Part shown: piece by piece, positions 49,501-62,974 of the stretch
Layout: every line of letters begins with the position of its first letter
How positions within the stretch are numbered: the stretch's first letter is position 1
Assembly (NCBI GenBank): GCA_021613335.1
Contig: JAJTWR010000159.1
Span: forward strand, 3,561,001 to 3,625,000
Direction: 5' to 3'
Source: Whitmania pigra
Taxonomy: Eukaryota; Annelida; Clitellata; Hirudinida; Haemopidae
Length of the DNA: 64,000 nucleotides
Made by a program: the position numbers and the translations under genes
Notes under the pieces: model-generated
The model's input: the letters and a program-made list of their open reading frames with translations, nothing else
The model's database searches: none
Told to the model about the DNA's origin: nothing

Positions 49501-52500
49501 AACTACACCTGTGTGGCTTCAGTCGATGGAAAGCAGCAGAACAAATCAATCAACTTCATTGTTTACAGTGAGATGTTTACATTGGATGATTAAGAACCTA
49601 ATTAATTATTTATTAAATTCGCTGGCAGGTTGTTACACGTTAACGATGTTGTTGTTGTTGTTAGTGAAACAGTGTTGTTCGGAAAGAATTCTGTTTGAAT
49701 TTGAATTTCCAGGAAATTATTACTAAGTTCCAACAATTTATTCTCTTTTAAAGTGTTTCTCTTGCATTTATAATTATAGATTGTAATTACTTAGTTTTAC
49801 TTTTTTTTGTCACCATTTTTCTGAAATGAACTTAATTACGGTATTATAATTATTTAATGGTTTTTAACCTAAAATTGTCATTTTTGTTTTTGTATGCTGT
49901 GAATCACCATAAATGAAAAACAACGATCGTAATAATTACCATTACTTTACGTTGATAACGCATTTATTTACGTGGCTATGCATCACTAATTAATAATGTT
50001 ACCACGTTAATCTCCGTGCAACGCATTGCAATCACAACAAAGGAGAAATGCAACAGTCTCATAACACATTTGTCCGCCTCTTGCAGAGGAGATTGTGTTT
50101 GTGTCTGCCGTTTCTCCCCAGCACCCTGCCATTCACACCGATGCCCTCATCGTCTGCAAGGTGGATGGCCTCCCCAAACCAGAAGTCAGCTGGAGATATA
50201 AAGACAGAAAACTCGATGCAGGTAAATCATGTTCAGTTCCTTCATTCTGCCTGTTGACAGTAATTCGCGCTAATTCGGACTTATCCTCGTGGGAATCGGA
50301 ATCGCATGTTACTGAGAATTGCATGTTACCAGCAAATGACCATAATTATGAGCTGAATTATGCATAAATACTCTTGGTTCTCAGGATCATAATTTTGAGT
50401 GTGGTGCACTTGTTGTGTTAGAATGTGTCTGACTGTTTTATGGCAGCACTTGCCAATAATTTTGTGGATTTTTTATGGACAATATTTTTGCCATTTTCCA
50501 AGTGTGCAATTTTCTCGTCATTTTTTGTGATTGATAATCTGTAAGTATTCTGCTGTTTTGTTTGTTGCTATTGTTTAGACTCATTATTGTTGTTATTGTG
50601 TGATTATTATTTGCATTTGTGTAGGTGTTGTGTGTGAGTACTTCTGATGTGCAATTCAAGAATGTCATTAAGCTGCTACTTAAAGCACTTCAAATAATAT
50701 AATCCATATTTCATCCATTTAAACGTCCATTTAAAGCGACTAATTATTTTGCCCAAACTGAAACAATATTAGTATTATGAAATAAGAAGAAACAACTACT
50801 TAATTATCAACAGGAAGATACACAAAAGTTGAAGATGGTCTGCTGATAAGGAACATCACCATGGACGATGATGGTATCTACCAGTGCTCTGCAAACGTGG
50901 AAAATGATGGAAGATTTGATTTCAAGACCATAAGAGTCGAAGTGCACAGTGAGGAGCTAATTATATTTTATTATATTGTATTATATTATGTTTTATCATA
51001 CATATTTTCATTTCAATATGCTGCATTTGTTGGTGTAGTTACTAAATATTATTAATAGCAAGATTGGATTTAAAAAAACAGGGATCTTATTATTGGCTTT
51101 TTGGATGGTGATGCTCGATAAGATTGGAAGAACCTATTAACCACGAATCTTTAATTCCAGTTCCACCGACGATGATCGAAGGACCCGGAATAAACGAAGG
51201 CGTCGAAGACGACGAGGCGACCATCTTGTGCAAGGGGGAAGGTTTTCCAAACCCCGAATACACTTTCTACAAGGTTTAAACAGTGGATTATGAAGTTTGA
51301 TAATTAATCAGGGAGCATGTTTAATTGAGTAATAATTAATTATGTTAAATGTAACAGATGATTTTAAACAAATTTGATGAATGTCTGCAGAATGGAAAGC
51401 TTGTAGAAGGTGATGAAAGGGTGGTTGTGGATGGAACGGCAGGAGAAATCAACTTTAAACCTTTGAAAGAAGAGGATGCTGGGACTTATACTTGTAAGGC
51501 TCACAATGATGTCGGTGAGGCTTCAGGCAATGGATCTCTAAATGTATTGGGTTAGTTAAAATGTTTACTTACTTACTTAGTTACAATGTTTACTTATTTA
51601 GGGAGGCATAACTTTTATTAGCATGATTTCAAAAACATTGTGCTTATGTATGTTGTGCTTAGATTATGTGAATCTTGTTGGATATTATTCAGAGCTTCTT
51701 TTGTATGAAAACTTGACGAATGTTCTCTCCGTTGTTGTCTGCAGTTCGTCCCCACATCACGGATTTTGCCAACAAGTCGCAAAACGAGGGGCAGCCCATT
51801 TCCATCGAATGCAAGGCTCGTGGAAACCCACCTCCGACTTTCGAGTTCACGAAGGAAGGCAGGAAACATCCTTTTGAATTGGGGGACAGTTCTGAGGTTT
51901 GTTTTCTTTTCTGTTAATTTTATTTTAGTTTATTTACATCTTCCGACGTGTTGTAATAAAATTACGCATAACGTTTGCATTAACATTGCATCGAGCATCT
52001 CTTTTTCAACTTGTTTTTGCCTTTGAGGAAGTATAAAATTTTAAAAAATTGTCAAGATTTCACAAAAATGAATTATCTTAATTGTTAAATAATAATTTAA
52101 ACAAGAAACCAAACGAGACTATTTATTATTTGTTCTAAATTCAGATGTTGTTAGATGCTTGATGTATATGTCTCTTGCGAGTTGCTGACATTTCGCTTCG
52201 CATTTCGAATGTTTCAAGTTTGAGAACCAGGTACAAATTTCCGATGACAGGTAGAAATTTTATGCAAACAACGTTATCTGCAGTGCATTTATGCTGAGGC
52301 CTTTTTAAAGACTCATACAAGGATGGCTTGTCGTTTTATTGGTGACAGTAATTACTAAGCTCTTTATAATTGCTGTTTATGTAATAGATGCATCAATTAC
52401 AGGTATGAGATAGAACACAGGATGTAGTCATATTGTCTTCGTTGAAATTTTTAGCTGTCCTTTGTCTCGCAACTCATGCACTAAAATCTAACTAAAATGT

Positions 52501-55500
52501 TTTCGAAAGTCTTAAAATAAATGGCCATTTTCATTGAAGAAGCTAAGTTCAAATGACTGAAAATCTTTTAAAAGTAAAAAATGGCTTGAATAATTTTATT
52601 TTGTATATGTTTGTCTTGTTATTCGTTCGAACAATTACCAAGAGAATCATTTATATAACATAACATAACATCAATTAATTTATAGTGGTTTAAGGAGACT
52701 AATGTCTATGTGATAAACCACTCATATGCATATGATTACAGAGTTTATTTAAAAGTTCTTCCAGTCTTTGTTTATCAATGTTTCTTTGTTCTATTGTTGG
52801 GAGCAAAATGAGAGAACATGATTCATAATATTCATCATCACAGGAGGCGGTGATTGACCTCAATTTTAAAGACCACCACGGTTGAAGCAAAACCATTAGA
52901 AACTTAAACACCTTAAGACGTCTGCTTTTAAACCTTCTGAAGTGTTTGCTTTTGGCTGAATGACATTGACCTTTTAATGTAAATGCCTGATGATGGTTAT
53001 CTGATGATGGATCCATAAATTCACAATTATCTACATTTTCAGACTTTAAAACTTATTTTAATTTTCACAACTATAATTTAATTTTTGATATTAAAGTTCT
53101 AATTAAGTATTTCGTACTTATATAACTTTAGCTGTTACTTGTTTTTGGTGCATTTAAACCCATGTTATTAAGTAATCTGAAGTTCAGAATAATTTCCTTA
53201 CTGTTAATTATCAATATATTTATTATATTGTAATAAAATTAATTATTATTATGTATATCATTATTATTATCATCATCATCATTATTTATCATTATGTAAT
53301 ATAGCAGCAATAAACGATTATTATAATTCATTCATTTGTGTTACAGGAGGATGCTCGCATCAGTGTCATATCTAACGGAGAGGGAGTGATGCGACTGACC
53401 ATAAAAAGGCTCCTTCCGTCGGATGCTGGATTCTACAGGTGTGCAGCCACAAATGATGTTGGAAAAGGAGAAGAAACAGCCTATCTCAATGTGACTTGTA
53501 AGCATGTTGCACTTACATATCATAAAATATAATATTATATAAAATTAAATTTATATTAAATAAAATATCATATTATACGTACATGTCATACATATGTATC
53601 ACATACATGGTATCACATGTGTCTTGCACACATATCATACTTAAATATACATGAGCACACATCATACAAACCCATAGTTATGCTACAACTATCCTAATCT
53701 AACTACCATCATCTATTATGACTACATCATCATCATCATCACATAAGAATAGCTACAACATGTGTTGCAACAACACACATTTTAGACAAGCCTAGGTTCC
53801 CTAGCAACCACACGAAAGAAGCTTACATCTGGGCCCAGAAGACAAGAAACATTTCCTGCGAGGCAGACGCTCAACCGCCAGCAACATTCCATTGGTCGAG
53901 AGATGAAGATCCGGTCGTGGAAAACTCCACCTACAAGATTTTTGAAATGGAAAAGAAAAGCATCCTTCAGGTTGTTAATTTGAGTGATGTCTCGTCTTAC
54001 CTCCATCAGCTGTTGACATCTGTCGATGACATGCTTCAGATCACAGTTCAGGAGGTGGATCAGTTTTGGATTTATGGCAAACTAACCTGCAAGGCTGACA
54101 ACGGTTACGGACACGGTGCCATGGAGATTGATCTCATCAGAGCAAGTCAGTCGATGAAAGATTTTTTCGAGCTAAAATGATATTGATGCATAATTTTTCA
54201 AACTCTGCTTGCTGCACAACATCATTACATACGAACTCGTTCAATCCAGTAAACCCTTTCCAGCCGTTCCCGACATTCCCAAGTCCGTGGAGGTCCATCA
54301 GTACCTCCCTAATGGATTCATCCTGCGGGTCGTGCCACCCTTGGACGATGGGGGAGAACCTCTGATTGGATATCACGTGGAATACTACGAGAAGAGTTCT
54401 GAAGGTTTTGAAGGTTTGTAAGGCTATGCTGTGGTTTTTAAACATTTGGTTCGATTTTAATATTTTAAATTTGAAACAGCTTGTTGTTATAATTATTTAC
54501 TTTTGAACTGAGGTGAGAATTGTGAATCTTAATTTAAACACCTACAGCTGCACTGCACAACAAAACTGTTGAAGAAGATGATGAGGATGATGACGATGAC
54601 GATGATGATGATGAAGATCATCCTTCTTACCAATACAACGTGGCTGTTGTCGAGCAAATAGGTGAGACTTTTATGTAGATCTTTAGTTTTGTATTTGAAT
54701 ATGTTATTCTTTTTAATTTTTTTCATTCTGCATCCAATTATTCTTATTATTTTTGAAACATTTGTTTTTATATATTTTTGTGTCTCATTCGTGCAGATGA
54801 TCGTCTGCTCAAAATTGAGGATTTGAAACCGAGCACGAACTATGTGCTCAAAGTGAGGGCCAAAAATGAAGTTGGTGTTGGAGAATATGTGTCCCTGAGG
54901 GAGAAAACAGAAGACATCAGTAAGCAAGCATTGTGTAATTATTTAATTATTAAAATAAACAATAATTTAATTGTACAACTTTATCATGACATCAGCCCAT
55001 CAATCATAATTTATCATTTACCAATGATTTGAATCCAATGTCTACTATTAATATAAGATAAAATTTTACTGTAAATTTGTTTCAAAGCATTTCAATAAAA
55101 CATCTGTAAAACCGTCACTTAGCTGAATTAAAACTCCAACTGCAGACTTTGCTACTCGAATGCTTCAATGCACCATTCAAATTTATTTTTATTGCAACAA
55201 TCCCGTCATACGATATATATTTTTCAAATATCTCCTCGAAGGAAAACCTTACCCGATCAACATCAAGTCCAAACCCGTCGGAGGTGCATACCACTACACC
55301 CTGGAGTGGGAGAAACCAGAAACAGGGGGTTCGCCAATTCAGGAGTACGAGTTCAAGTACAGACAGGTGCGTTGTTTGTTGGGAGGCAGAAGTGGTTACT
55401 AACGGTGATGAGAATCATTTTGTATTTTTAATGATGTTTCCTCTGGCAGGAAGTTGGACCGATTTTTTGTGTTTTTCATCAGATTTTTTATGGGTTTTGG

Positions 55501-57342
55501 GAGCGGGTTGTCGTGCAGTGCATTGCAAGGAGACTTTTGTTATCTGTGGACAACATGCACCATGAAATACAGCGTTGTAATAATAGTTTATTAACATTGT
55601 ATTAATAATTTATGAATTATGGCTTTGCATTTTCTTTGCCCATTCTACAGAAGATATGCCAGGATATTTATCGTATTATATCATCGACATGAACTTGCTC
55701 AATGTCATCATTTTCAATAATTTTTGCATAATGTTTGCATTTTTTATTGTCTAGTGGAGTAATAATAGTTTATAATTTACTTGATTTGGTATGTTTTTGA
55801 TTTCAGAAAATCATTGTTGAAGGACAGGAAACACATTCTGATTGGACAACTCTCTTCAGGAAGGATGATAAGGAACACCCGTTTGAGTCTTTCCTTTTGA
55901 AGAACCTACAACCCAATTCCACCTATCAGCTTCAAGTCAGAGCCAAAAATGACATTGATTGGTCAGAATACTCACCAATCACAGAGTTTCAAACGAGTGA
56001 AGGTAGGGGTTTTAAATAATTAAAATATTTTACGTGACATTGTTGATTTTTTGGTCACATGTTGGTGATCAGATTTTAGCTATTTCTTTTTATCATTTAT
56101 GAATTGTAACTGATGAATTCATCTTAAAGATTTATTTTATTACATTCATAGGTCCCCAGAGAAGCAATGACTTTTTTCCAAACCATAGTGAGCCTCATGA
56201 TTCACTCTTTGCAGAAGCAGAGACTGAGCAAGCACTTCAGGTGCAGAGTGCCATGAGTGGCGGAACAATAGTGGGACTGTCGCTGCTCGTTTTGTTCCTC
56301 GTCGTCATTATCATTGATCTCCTCTGCTATCTCTGTTTCCGCAAGGGCATCACCCACGCCATGGTCACGAGATCGAGAGAAAGGTCGAGAGCAGGAGAGA
56401 AGGAGAAAGTCATGGAGGAAGGAGAGAAGTAGGTTTTTGTTTTAAAGATAAAGGATCCTTATCTGGGTTGCCATCTGCATTAATTAATTAATTAATTATG
56501 CAAATTGTTTGTCGTTCGCCTTAGTGATCGCAACTGTCGGTCTTTTAAACGAAGCCAACTTAATTGGGCGGAGAAGAAATTTTAGTCTTGAGCAACATTC
56601 AAAAACTTTGAGGTTTTTGAGAATTTAACTGACTTTATTATTTCCTGATTTCACTCCAAATATAAAAGCTGGTTCATAAAAGTTGTCAGTTCATAAGACT
56701 GTTGAATGTTGTTGCTCCTGATAGCAAGAACGTAGAACCGGACGATATTCAGAATGATAACCCTGTCACCACAGAGGAGTGAGAGAAAAAATGATTTTGT
56801 TTATTCTTTAGAACTTTGAGGCATGTTTCTTTCCAAAACTGAGAATGTGTTCGGTGGCCAGAGAAAATTGAAACGTTAATTTGGTCATGCAGTTTTAAGA
56901 TTTTAAAAATCTTGTCAGCATTTCCTACATCAGTTTATCGGTTCTGATTTGCATTCATTATTTTTGTTCTCCGAACATTTGTTTAAAATTATTGCACGGG
57001 TGGTTTTGAGTTTCACATAAAAATGCTCATTTACAAGTTATATTCCCTACTTTTGAATCGTCTGTGTAGATTGTGCATGACTCATAGAGCAATGAATTTA
57101 AAATTATTTTTCAATTATTTCAATTATTGTAAACAATTCTGATTTTTTTAAAAATAATTTTGAAGGGACCTGCTGAAGTCACAGGACGATGATGACATCA
57201 AAAAACCACCCATCATCGAGGAGACCATCGAGGTTTCATTTCAAATGTGCTTCTCATAATTATACTGTTTAAATCATACATCTAAATGTGTTGTTCCTTG
57301 TCATTTCAGGATGAAATGGAATTGAAAAAGCAGGTTGCTTAG
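46564..57342 (+). CDS. Fas2: Fasciclin-2/NCAM-like cell adhesion protein
   Basis: Twenty exons: 46564-46612, 48408-48567, 49410-49567, 50087-50221, 50814-50948, 51161-51273, 51391-51550, 51745-51896, 53347-53497, 53786-53970, 54040-54145, 54264-54413, 54548-54661, 54797-54919, 55242-55366, 55807-56002, 56152-56428, 56725-56778, 57166-57232 and 57310-57342. All phases close, giving 880 aa. Layout: signal peptide (MKSSLILVLLLVEIYA), five Ig domains encoded by exon pairs 2-3, 4-5, 6-7, 8-9 and 10-11 (DAGNYTC, DDGIYQC, DAGTYTC and DAGFYRC at the F strands), two FN3 domains (exons 12-14 and 15-16), a membrane helix at about 776-800 (TIVGLSLLVLFLVVIIID) and an acidic/basic cytoplasmic tail. The Ig5-FN3-2-TM plan and size match arthropod Fasciclin-2, a homophilic neuronal and epithelial adhesion molecule. 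Oddities: an Asp-run in FN3-1 and an in-frame 69-nt intron in Ig5. The acceptor of exon 15 (CTCGAAG) is weak. Confidence 0.9.
48045..48180. repeat. Four exact 34-bp tandem repeats in Fas2 intron 1
   Basis: The unit starts ATGAATGTGAAGTAACAG and ends TGTGCAATGC. Four copies follow head to tail without a mismatch, so the array is young and probably length-variable. There are no spacers, hence it is not CRISPR-like. Confidence 0.95.
48306..48355. repeat. CATCAT microsatellite near Fas2 exon 2
   Basis: Imperfect ATC/ATT trinucleotide tract about 50-100 bases before the exon 2 acceptor. Similar tracts occur at 47711-47735 and 53255-53300. Confidence 0.7.
51897..53346. other. Intron 8 of the Fas2-like gene
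   Basis: A 1.45-kb intron with no recognisable insert except an ATTATTATCATC tract at its 3' end. A minus-strand frame at 52699-53016 shows no family resemblance and is taken as chance. Confidence 0.5.
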
Positions 57343-59394
57343 TAGCTGTATGGGGCTGCAACAACATGCATAGAAGATCCTTTGTTTTTGTTCTAAAAAG
57401 TCATTTCTAATCAAACTCCCCTTTACAGCTACAAATGAGGTCTTTCTGCAGGAATTCCAAGGTTTTTCTGACTACATATGCTAATTATTCTTGGAAATTC
57501 GGTTTTTCACTTTATGCAAACCGGAAGAGTTTTTGTTTTTGCTGCCTTGCTGTCCTCATCTCGTCGATGCACCATCTTTCCGGCTGCTTTTGTCTTCGGG
57601 CGATTATTTTTGTATAAAGTGATTACCGTCGTGCGTTTGAATCTGCACAGCCCACGTAGATTCTCGAGCAACCAATTTCAAATTTGCTTTGTTTACAACA
57701 GCACGGGAGATATATTTCTTCAATCCAATCCAGAATTATCTAGTTCATTGCAATGACTCAGCCATTTCTGGCCATCAAGCATTGAACTGATTTGTTCTTA
57801 GGTACCTTCCGAATGCCTGCCATAATCTAGTCAACCATGGCATCGACCAGTGCTCTGTTGGACCACATTCCAAGAATTTCCAGTTCTGTCTACGAGTTTC
57901 AGATGATGATGACGATGATGACTTGTAAATATGTTCTCTAGTCTCATTCTCTTCGACAGTAACTTGTTTGCTGCAGTAGATTCTTTTCGTTGTTGCTTCT
58001 ATTGTGGTCGTTGGCGTCGATGACGACAGCCACTTTAATGTCAAGTCTCAGCTTTGCCGTTCATTGGAATTACGTCAGTGTCACGTGTGTATGTTTCAAT
58101 TGCAGAACTGCTTTGCTTCCGATGATTTCCTAAACAAATATTTCTTTATATTTTTGCTCCGCTGCCAATTTTTGTCAAAAATCAAAAATTTCTTGGATGT
58201 CTCTTTCTAGCAAGTTTCTGTAGCATATCTTCTCATGAAACTGAATTTAAGGATGATTGGAAGTCTTGCAAATAATGCTTAAAACCTTGTTCAGCGATTA
58301 GGTGTATTTGCGTTATTTATTGCTAGTTCTGCCGGTTTGTGTTTTATGTTGCCTTGACTTTATTTTTTCATCTCATGAAAATTAACTCTAAAGTCGTCCA
58401 CGCTCCTCGATAAATGTTCACATTTTTTCCTGAGTGGCAATTCATTCGTTGTCTGCGTTTTTTCTGAGTTAGCTTTGAACATCCAATGATTAAAAATATT
58501 TTCTCTATATGTTTTTCTTCCCGTAGCAGTTACCCTGGTATGGTTTCTAATGAGGTGCAATACTAAGGGGAAGCTCTCGATAATAATAATAATGATTATA
58601 AATAATCATAGTGTAAATAATAATAACGATTTTATAAATAATCATAGTATAAATAAAGCTGCAAGTATACACTCAAAAGGAGAACTAAGCTATGATGCAT
58701 GAAAGCTGAAGGACTGGCTTGCAAGAAAAATTTAGATTTTTAAGATTAGAACAGTTTTTGACCAATAGTAAGTTGAGTTGCTGATTTGTGAAAGACAACG
58801 CAAGTTGTTTTGATTTTAATGAATTCTCACGTCACGTTAAAATGAAAACGTCTCTACGCGTGGAATCGGATTGAAAATTCTATGACTAGCATTTTGCAAA
58901 GCCACGTTGGTTATATAGGAGGTGACCTCGCTAAAACGTTCGAATGTATGGTTCGGGTGGGGGGGAGGCGGGGCTATGGATGCACGGTTGTTTGAGGCAG
59001 ATCGTGAAGTCGGGAATGTTGTCGGTTAAGTGCGGCAAAACTCTAAGCATATGGAGATGTTACTAAGCAAATGCGATGCGTAATCGATGGTTATTCTACC
59101 CGTGTTAAAACACTCAGATTATTTCTCACGAAAAGATGTGCTGAGTTTGATCGCCAGTTCGGAGCCATTCGTGTCAAAGCATCGATAAAAACCCGCACAA
59201 AAGATTGAGACGAGCAACTTCAAGTTTCAATCGAACCCAGGAAGGCTAAAAATCACGCACAATCCGTGAAGGACTGCGCTGGCTGGAATTGGAAGATATC
59301 ACTCTTGACCAGACCTGCGTTGTCGAGAAGCTTCTAATTGAAACGAAGAGGAGAAGACTTGGGTTGGTATATACAATTGGAAGATTGGCAGTCT
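57343..59394. other. 3' region between the Fas2-like gene and the next minus-strand gene
   Basis: Contains the likely long 3' UTR of the Fas2-like gene. An AT-rich duplicated block lies near 58580-58655 (TTATAAATAATCATAGT repeated) with ATAAATAAAG at its end, a possible poly(A) signal. No coding exon supported. Confidence 0.4.
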
Positions 59395-62300
59395 TTACCA
59401 GAGTTTGTTGCTGTATACCACGCTGACTGTCACGATTATGGCCATGCAGGTAAAGGCCGAAATAGCCAGGATCAGCCATCGGTACTTGAACTGTCTTGAG
59501 ACGACACTGCGCAAGAAAAGCGGGGAAGAGCGGTGATGTTTAGTTGTTGGAGCCTGCAGTAGTGAGTCGTTGATATTGCTAGAACTGGAGATCCTCTTGA
59601 TTGGCCTGGCATTGCCGTTCATTAGCTGGCCTATTTGGCCGGTTAGGTACAGTCTAAAGCGACAAAACTTTTTTAATTCTTCAAATTAGTTTACTACTAC
59701 TAATAATAGTAATAATCAAAAATTTCAAATGCGTGACAACGTAACTGAGGTGTATTTTTCTTAATATGTTTAATAGTAAGTAATGTAATATTAATGAATA
59801 CCTTAGAAGGAAATAAATTTTGGGGAACGCATGTGCAATAATAATACAATATCTTTCAAGCTAATGCCCATTATTAAGCATCATTAGGGATTGTTATCTT
59901 TGTTTTTAACACTAAAGAAATTCCAAATAATAATAACTTTATAAGGCAGAATAACTGCATTTGCAATGCTAACAATGTGGCTTATTTTGATTTGATTAAA
60001 ATTTATTTCATTGCAAAAAACGTTGAAATGCTGTAATTGCATCCATTCGTGGCTTTTTTAAAGCGGTCTTTTCTCTGCCGAGCTCGTCTTTCAAAGGAGA
60101 CAATGGGGGTTTTAATGTGCATTCATTCTATGGGAGGTTTTAGAGCTCCACTAGAATGAACAATCATTCATCTTATTTAGGAAATGAATAAATAAATAAT
60201 TTACAAATTGCTCGAAACGAGGTTGAGACGTTCACCTGATGGTGAAAAGGAACTTCATTTCATCCTCTTGTCCGATGTCGTCGCAATAAATTTGCATTGG
60301 ATTGATCACTGTCTCGGCACAGAGCACGTCAGCTCCTGAATGGTTTTCAAAGTCGGTTCAAACTACTGAAATGTTTCAAAACGCCGAAAGGTTTTTAGTA
60401 GAATTTTAAGAACAAATTTGATGTCAAAAATGTCGACTATTCGTGATAAAATTAGAGTTTGGAACAACCTTTTCCTAACTAACTGAATTTTTCCAACTCA
60501 GTTTCATCGCATTGAGTTTAATGGTGATTACGTTTGGAGCATTTACATCGTCTCCCTTAAGATGAAGATTTCACATCCAATTTCTCGTTCGACTTATTAA
60601 ATTGAATTTCTCTACTTCATTCAGGAGATATTTAATGGTTATTGTGTTTAATAATATGCAAACTTATCAAAGGATATCAACCAGATAACTCATAAAAGTG
60701 CTAAAGTTTAAAAATCCGTCTTTAATGTTCGCATTTCATCTCAAAATCTTTCCTTTTATTGCCATATTCAAGCCATTTTGGCCTCAAACCCCTAACATCA
60801 TTAGGGAAGCTAAATTTGCAGTAGATGAAGCCTTACATTTCTCATCTGTTAAACACACAATACTTACTATTTACTTGAATAATAGCACCAAATATAAAAT
60901 ATAATAATATCAATCAATTTAGTAATAATATCAATTATAATAACCCAATGGTTGTAATAAATTCTAATACTTATATAGTTTTACAATACATAAATACTTT
61001 CAATTCAATTTTAAATTCATTCAAATCTTGGAACGACTTGAATTTACCTGAATTTCTCAGAAACGCCATCACCTTCGAGAACGTTTCCCTCATCTCTTCC
61101 GGCCTCTCCAGTTGTGTCCTCGAGAGTGTCATGACGTCACATCCGTCCCGTTCCCTGATCAATTCAGGTGTGAAGGTTTCGTAGATGAAAGGATAACAGA
61201 CCGGGAAGAGATGCTGAGTTTCATCTCCTCCGTTGTCCTGTTTTAACTCCGGTTTCAAAGTCTCCGAAGCTTCGTCGTGTTCTTCGAGGACGGCAAGGAC
61301 GGGTTTCGAGTGCTTGTTTGGAAGGACTTTGAGGATGTATATTCTCAAAATGCGGAAGAATTCGACTGGCTCGAAGTTGTTGATGCCGGGCATGTTGAAG
61401 AAACAAGATTTGCCCAGGTCAAGATGAGCACCTGCTTGGAATGGTCAAACATCGTTTTAAAAAAACTCCCAGACAATTACTTTTTAAAACTATAAAGATC
61501 TAACATGACAAATATTTTAAATGTAACCTATGGGCAGGATAACTTGAATTGAAATTTAAATATTTAAATTGTATTATGTACATTCTGTTATAGCAGAAGT
61601 GGTCAAATGAGGTTACCTTGATCTTTTTGAACCATGACCGACTGCATGTTGGTGATAACGAGTTCTCCTTCCTGGTCTTTCAACCAGCAGTTTGCCCTTT
61701 CCGCCAGAACCTCAAATCCTTCAAATCCATCCTCGACTGGCATCGGCACTATGTCCTTGATGCCTTTTCAACAAGATATTAATAACAGTATAAAATATTA
61801 ATAATTTTTTACAGCATTCATGACCAAAAATATAATAAATAACTCAAAACAAAGATTTAAATTTAAATTTATTGCGAGGCTTGAAACGCATAAACTCGAG
61901 AGACCGGTTTTTGTTGACTAGTAAGCTTAGGGAAGAGAAGTTGAACTCGAGTCACTCACTCAACGTCAGGTTCAACTTCCCAATAGAGAAGGCAACCTCC
62001 TTTGTGTAGAAAACCCTCAAAATGAATGCGTAGGCGGCATCCACTTCCACCTTTTCCGACCATCCAGTCATGTTGTGCCTCACCTTTGACTTTAATACAG
62101 GTACGTCAACCGTCTCAATGGAGATGATCTTGCCTGTCAAACAAACAGTCGATTCAATGCATCCTAACATCATCGATGTTTTGACGGTTTCTCAGGATCT
62201 ATTTTGAGTGCATTTATGGAGAATTCCAATAGAAATTCATATAGAGAAACAGTTGCCAGTTATAATTAATAAATAATTCTGCCAAATATGGATTCCAACC

Positions 62301-62974
62301 TGCCAAATGCTTGTGTTCGAATTTGCGGTTGATTTTTTGGACGAGGTTTTCGAGGCGATCGCTTTCAGCAGGCACGAAATCTTCGTAGTGGAGAACTTGG
62401 GGCTTGCCCTCAGTCCTTGGTATTAACCATAACCTGGAACATTCAGTGAAGTTAAATAAATAAATGAATTGGTTAAATTGCAATGTTGTAATCACAAATG
62501 TTTTAATTCCATAATTTAGCATCACAAATGTCAGGCCATTATATGTACGTTGTGACAAAAGAGATGATGCAAATGTGCAATCAATTTATTGAATCCTTCG
62601 CTAAGAGGAACTAAATTTGTGTAATTAAAGAAAAATTGTGCGGTTCTTCGATACAATATTTTTAAATTCGAGCAATTGTATTACGTTAATTACCGACCGA
62701 TTGAAATAATGAGCACAAAATTAAGTCAATTCCTTAACCAATCAATTCATTCATTCCACCAATGCATATCAAACAAGCTGAACAACTTCTGAACAACCTT
62801 AAACCCCTTCCATAGTAAGTGGTTGCTCCCTCAACCAACTTCTTGGAAAGCACCATCTGCTCTCCATCCCTGGTTTTGGAATTGTTGGATCCCATCCACG
62901 TCAGGGTCTCACAGCTCTTGACAGTAGCATCGGAGTTCTTCTTGAGCCAATCGTTGGCTCTGTCGACAAGCTTC
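59395..62974 (-). CDS. Unrecognised protein with duplicated segment and C-terminal membrane anchor (5' end not found)
   Basis: The exons on the minus strand are 62974-62805, 62433-62300, 62133-61960, 61763-61617, 61431-61048, 60335-60236 and 59653-59395, about 455 aa. I do not recognise the family. Two segments resemble each other: DRANDWLKKNSD followed, about 45 residues on, by LRLWLIPR-like sequence, and ERANCWLKDQEG followed by FFRILRIYIL. The middle has SIETVDVPVLKSKVRHNMTG and the long exon at 61048-61431 is acidic. The C-terminus carries a membrane helix (WLILAISAFTCMAIIVTVSV) with about seven residues after it, so the protein may be tail-anchored. Junctions from exon 62433 onward close perfectly. 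The first listed junction is off by one base at a GGGG run (62804-62807), which could be a sequence error or a mis-chosen donor. Upstream exons were not found and may lie beyond the window. Confidence 0.6.

Noticed and set aside
50438..50668. 76-codon minus-strand ORF in a Fas2 intron
   Set aside because: Low-complexity Asn/Thr/Ile sequence generated by AT-rich intron DNA.
57775..58210. Overlapping ORFs after the Fas2-like stop
   Set aside because: Simple-sequence driven and on both strands; more likely 3' UTR.
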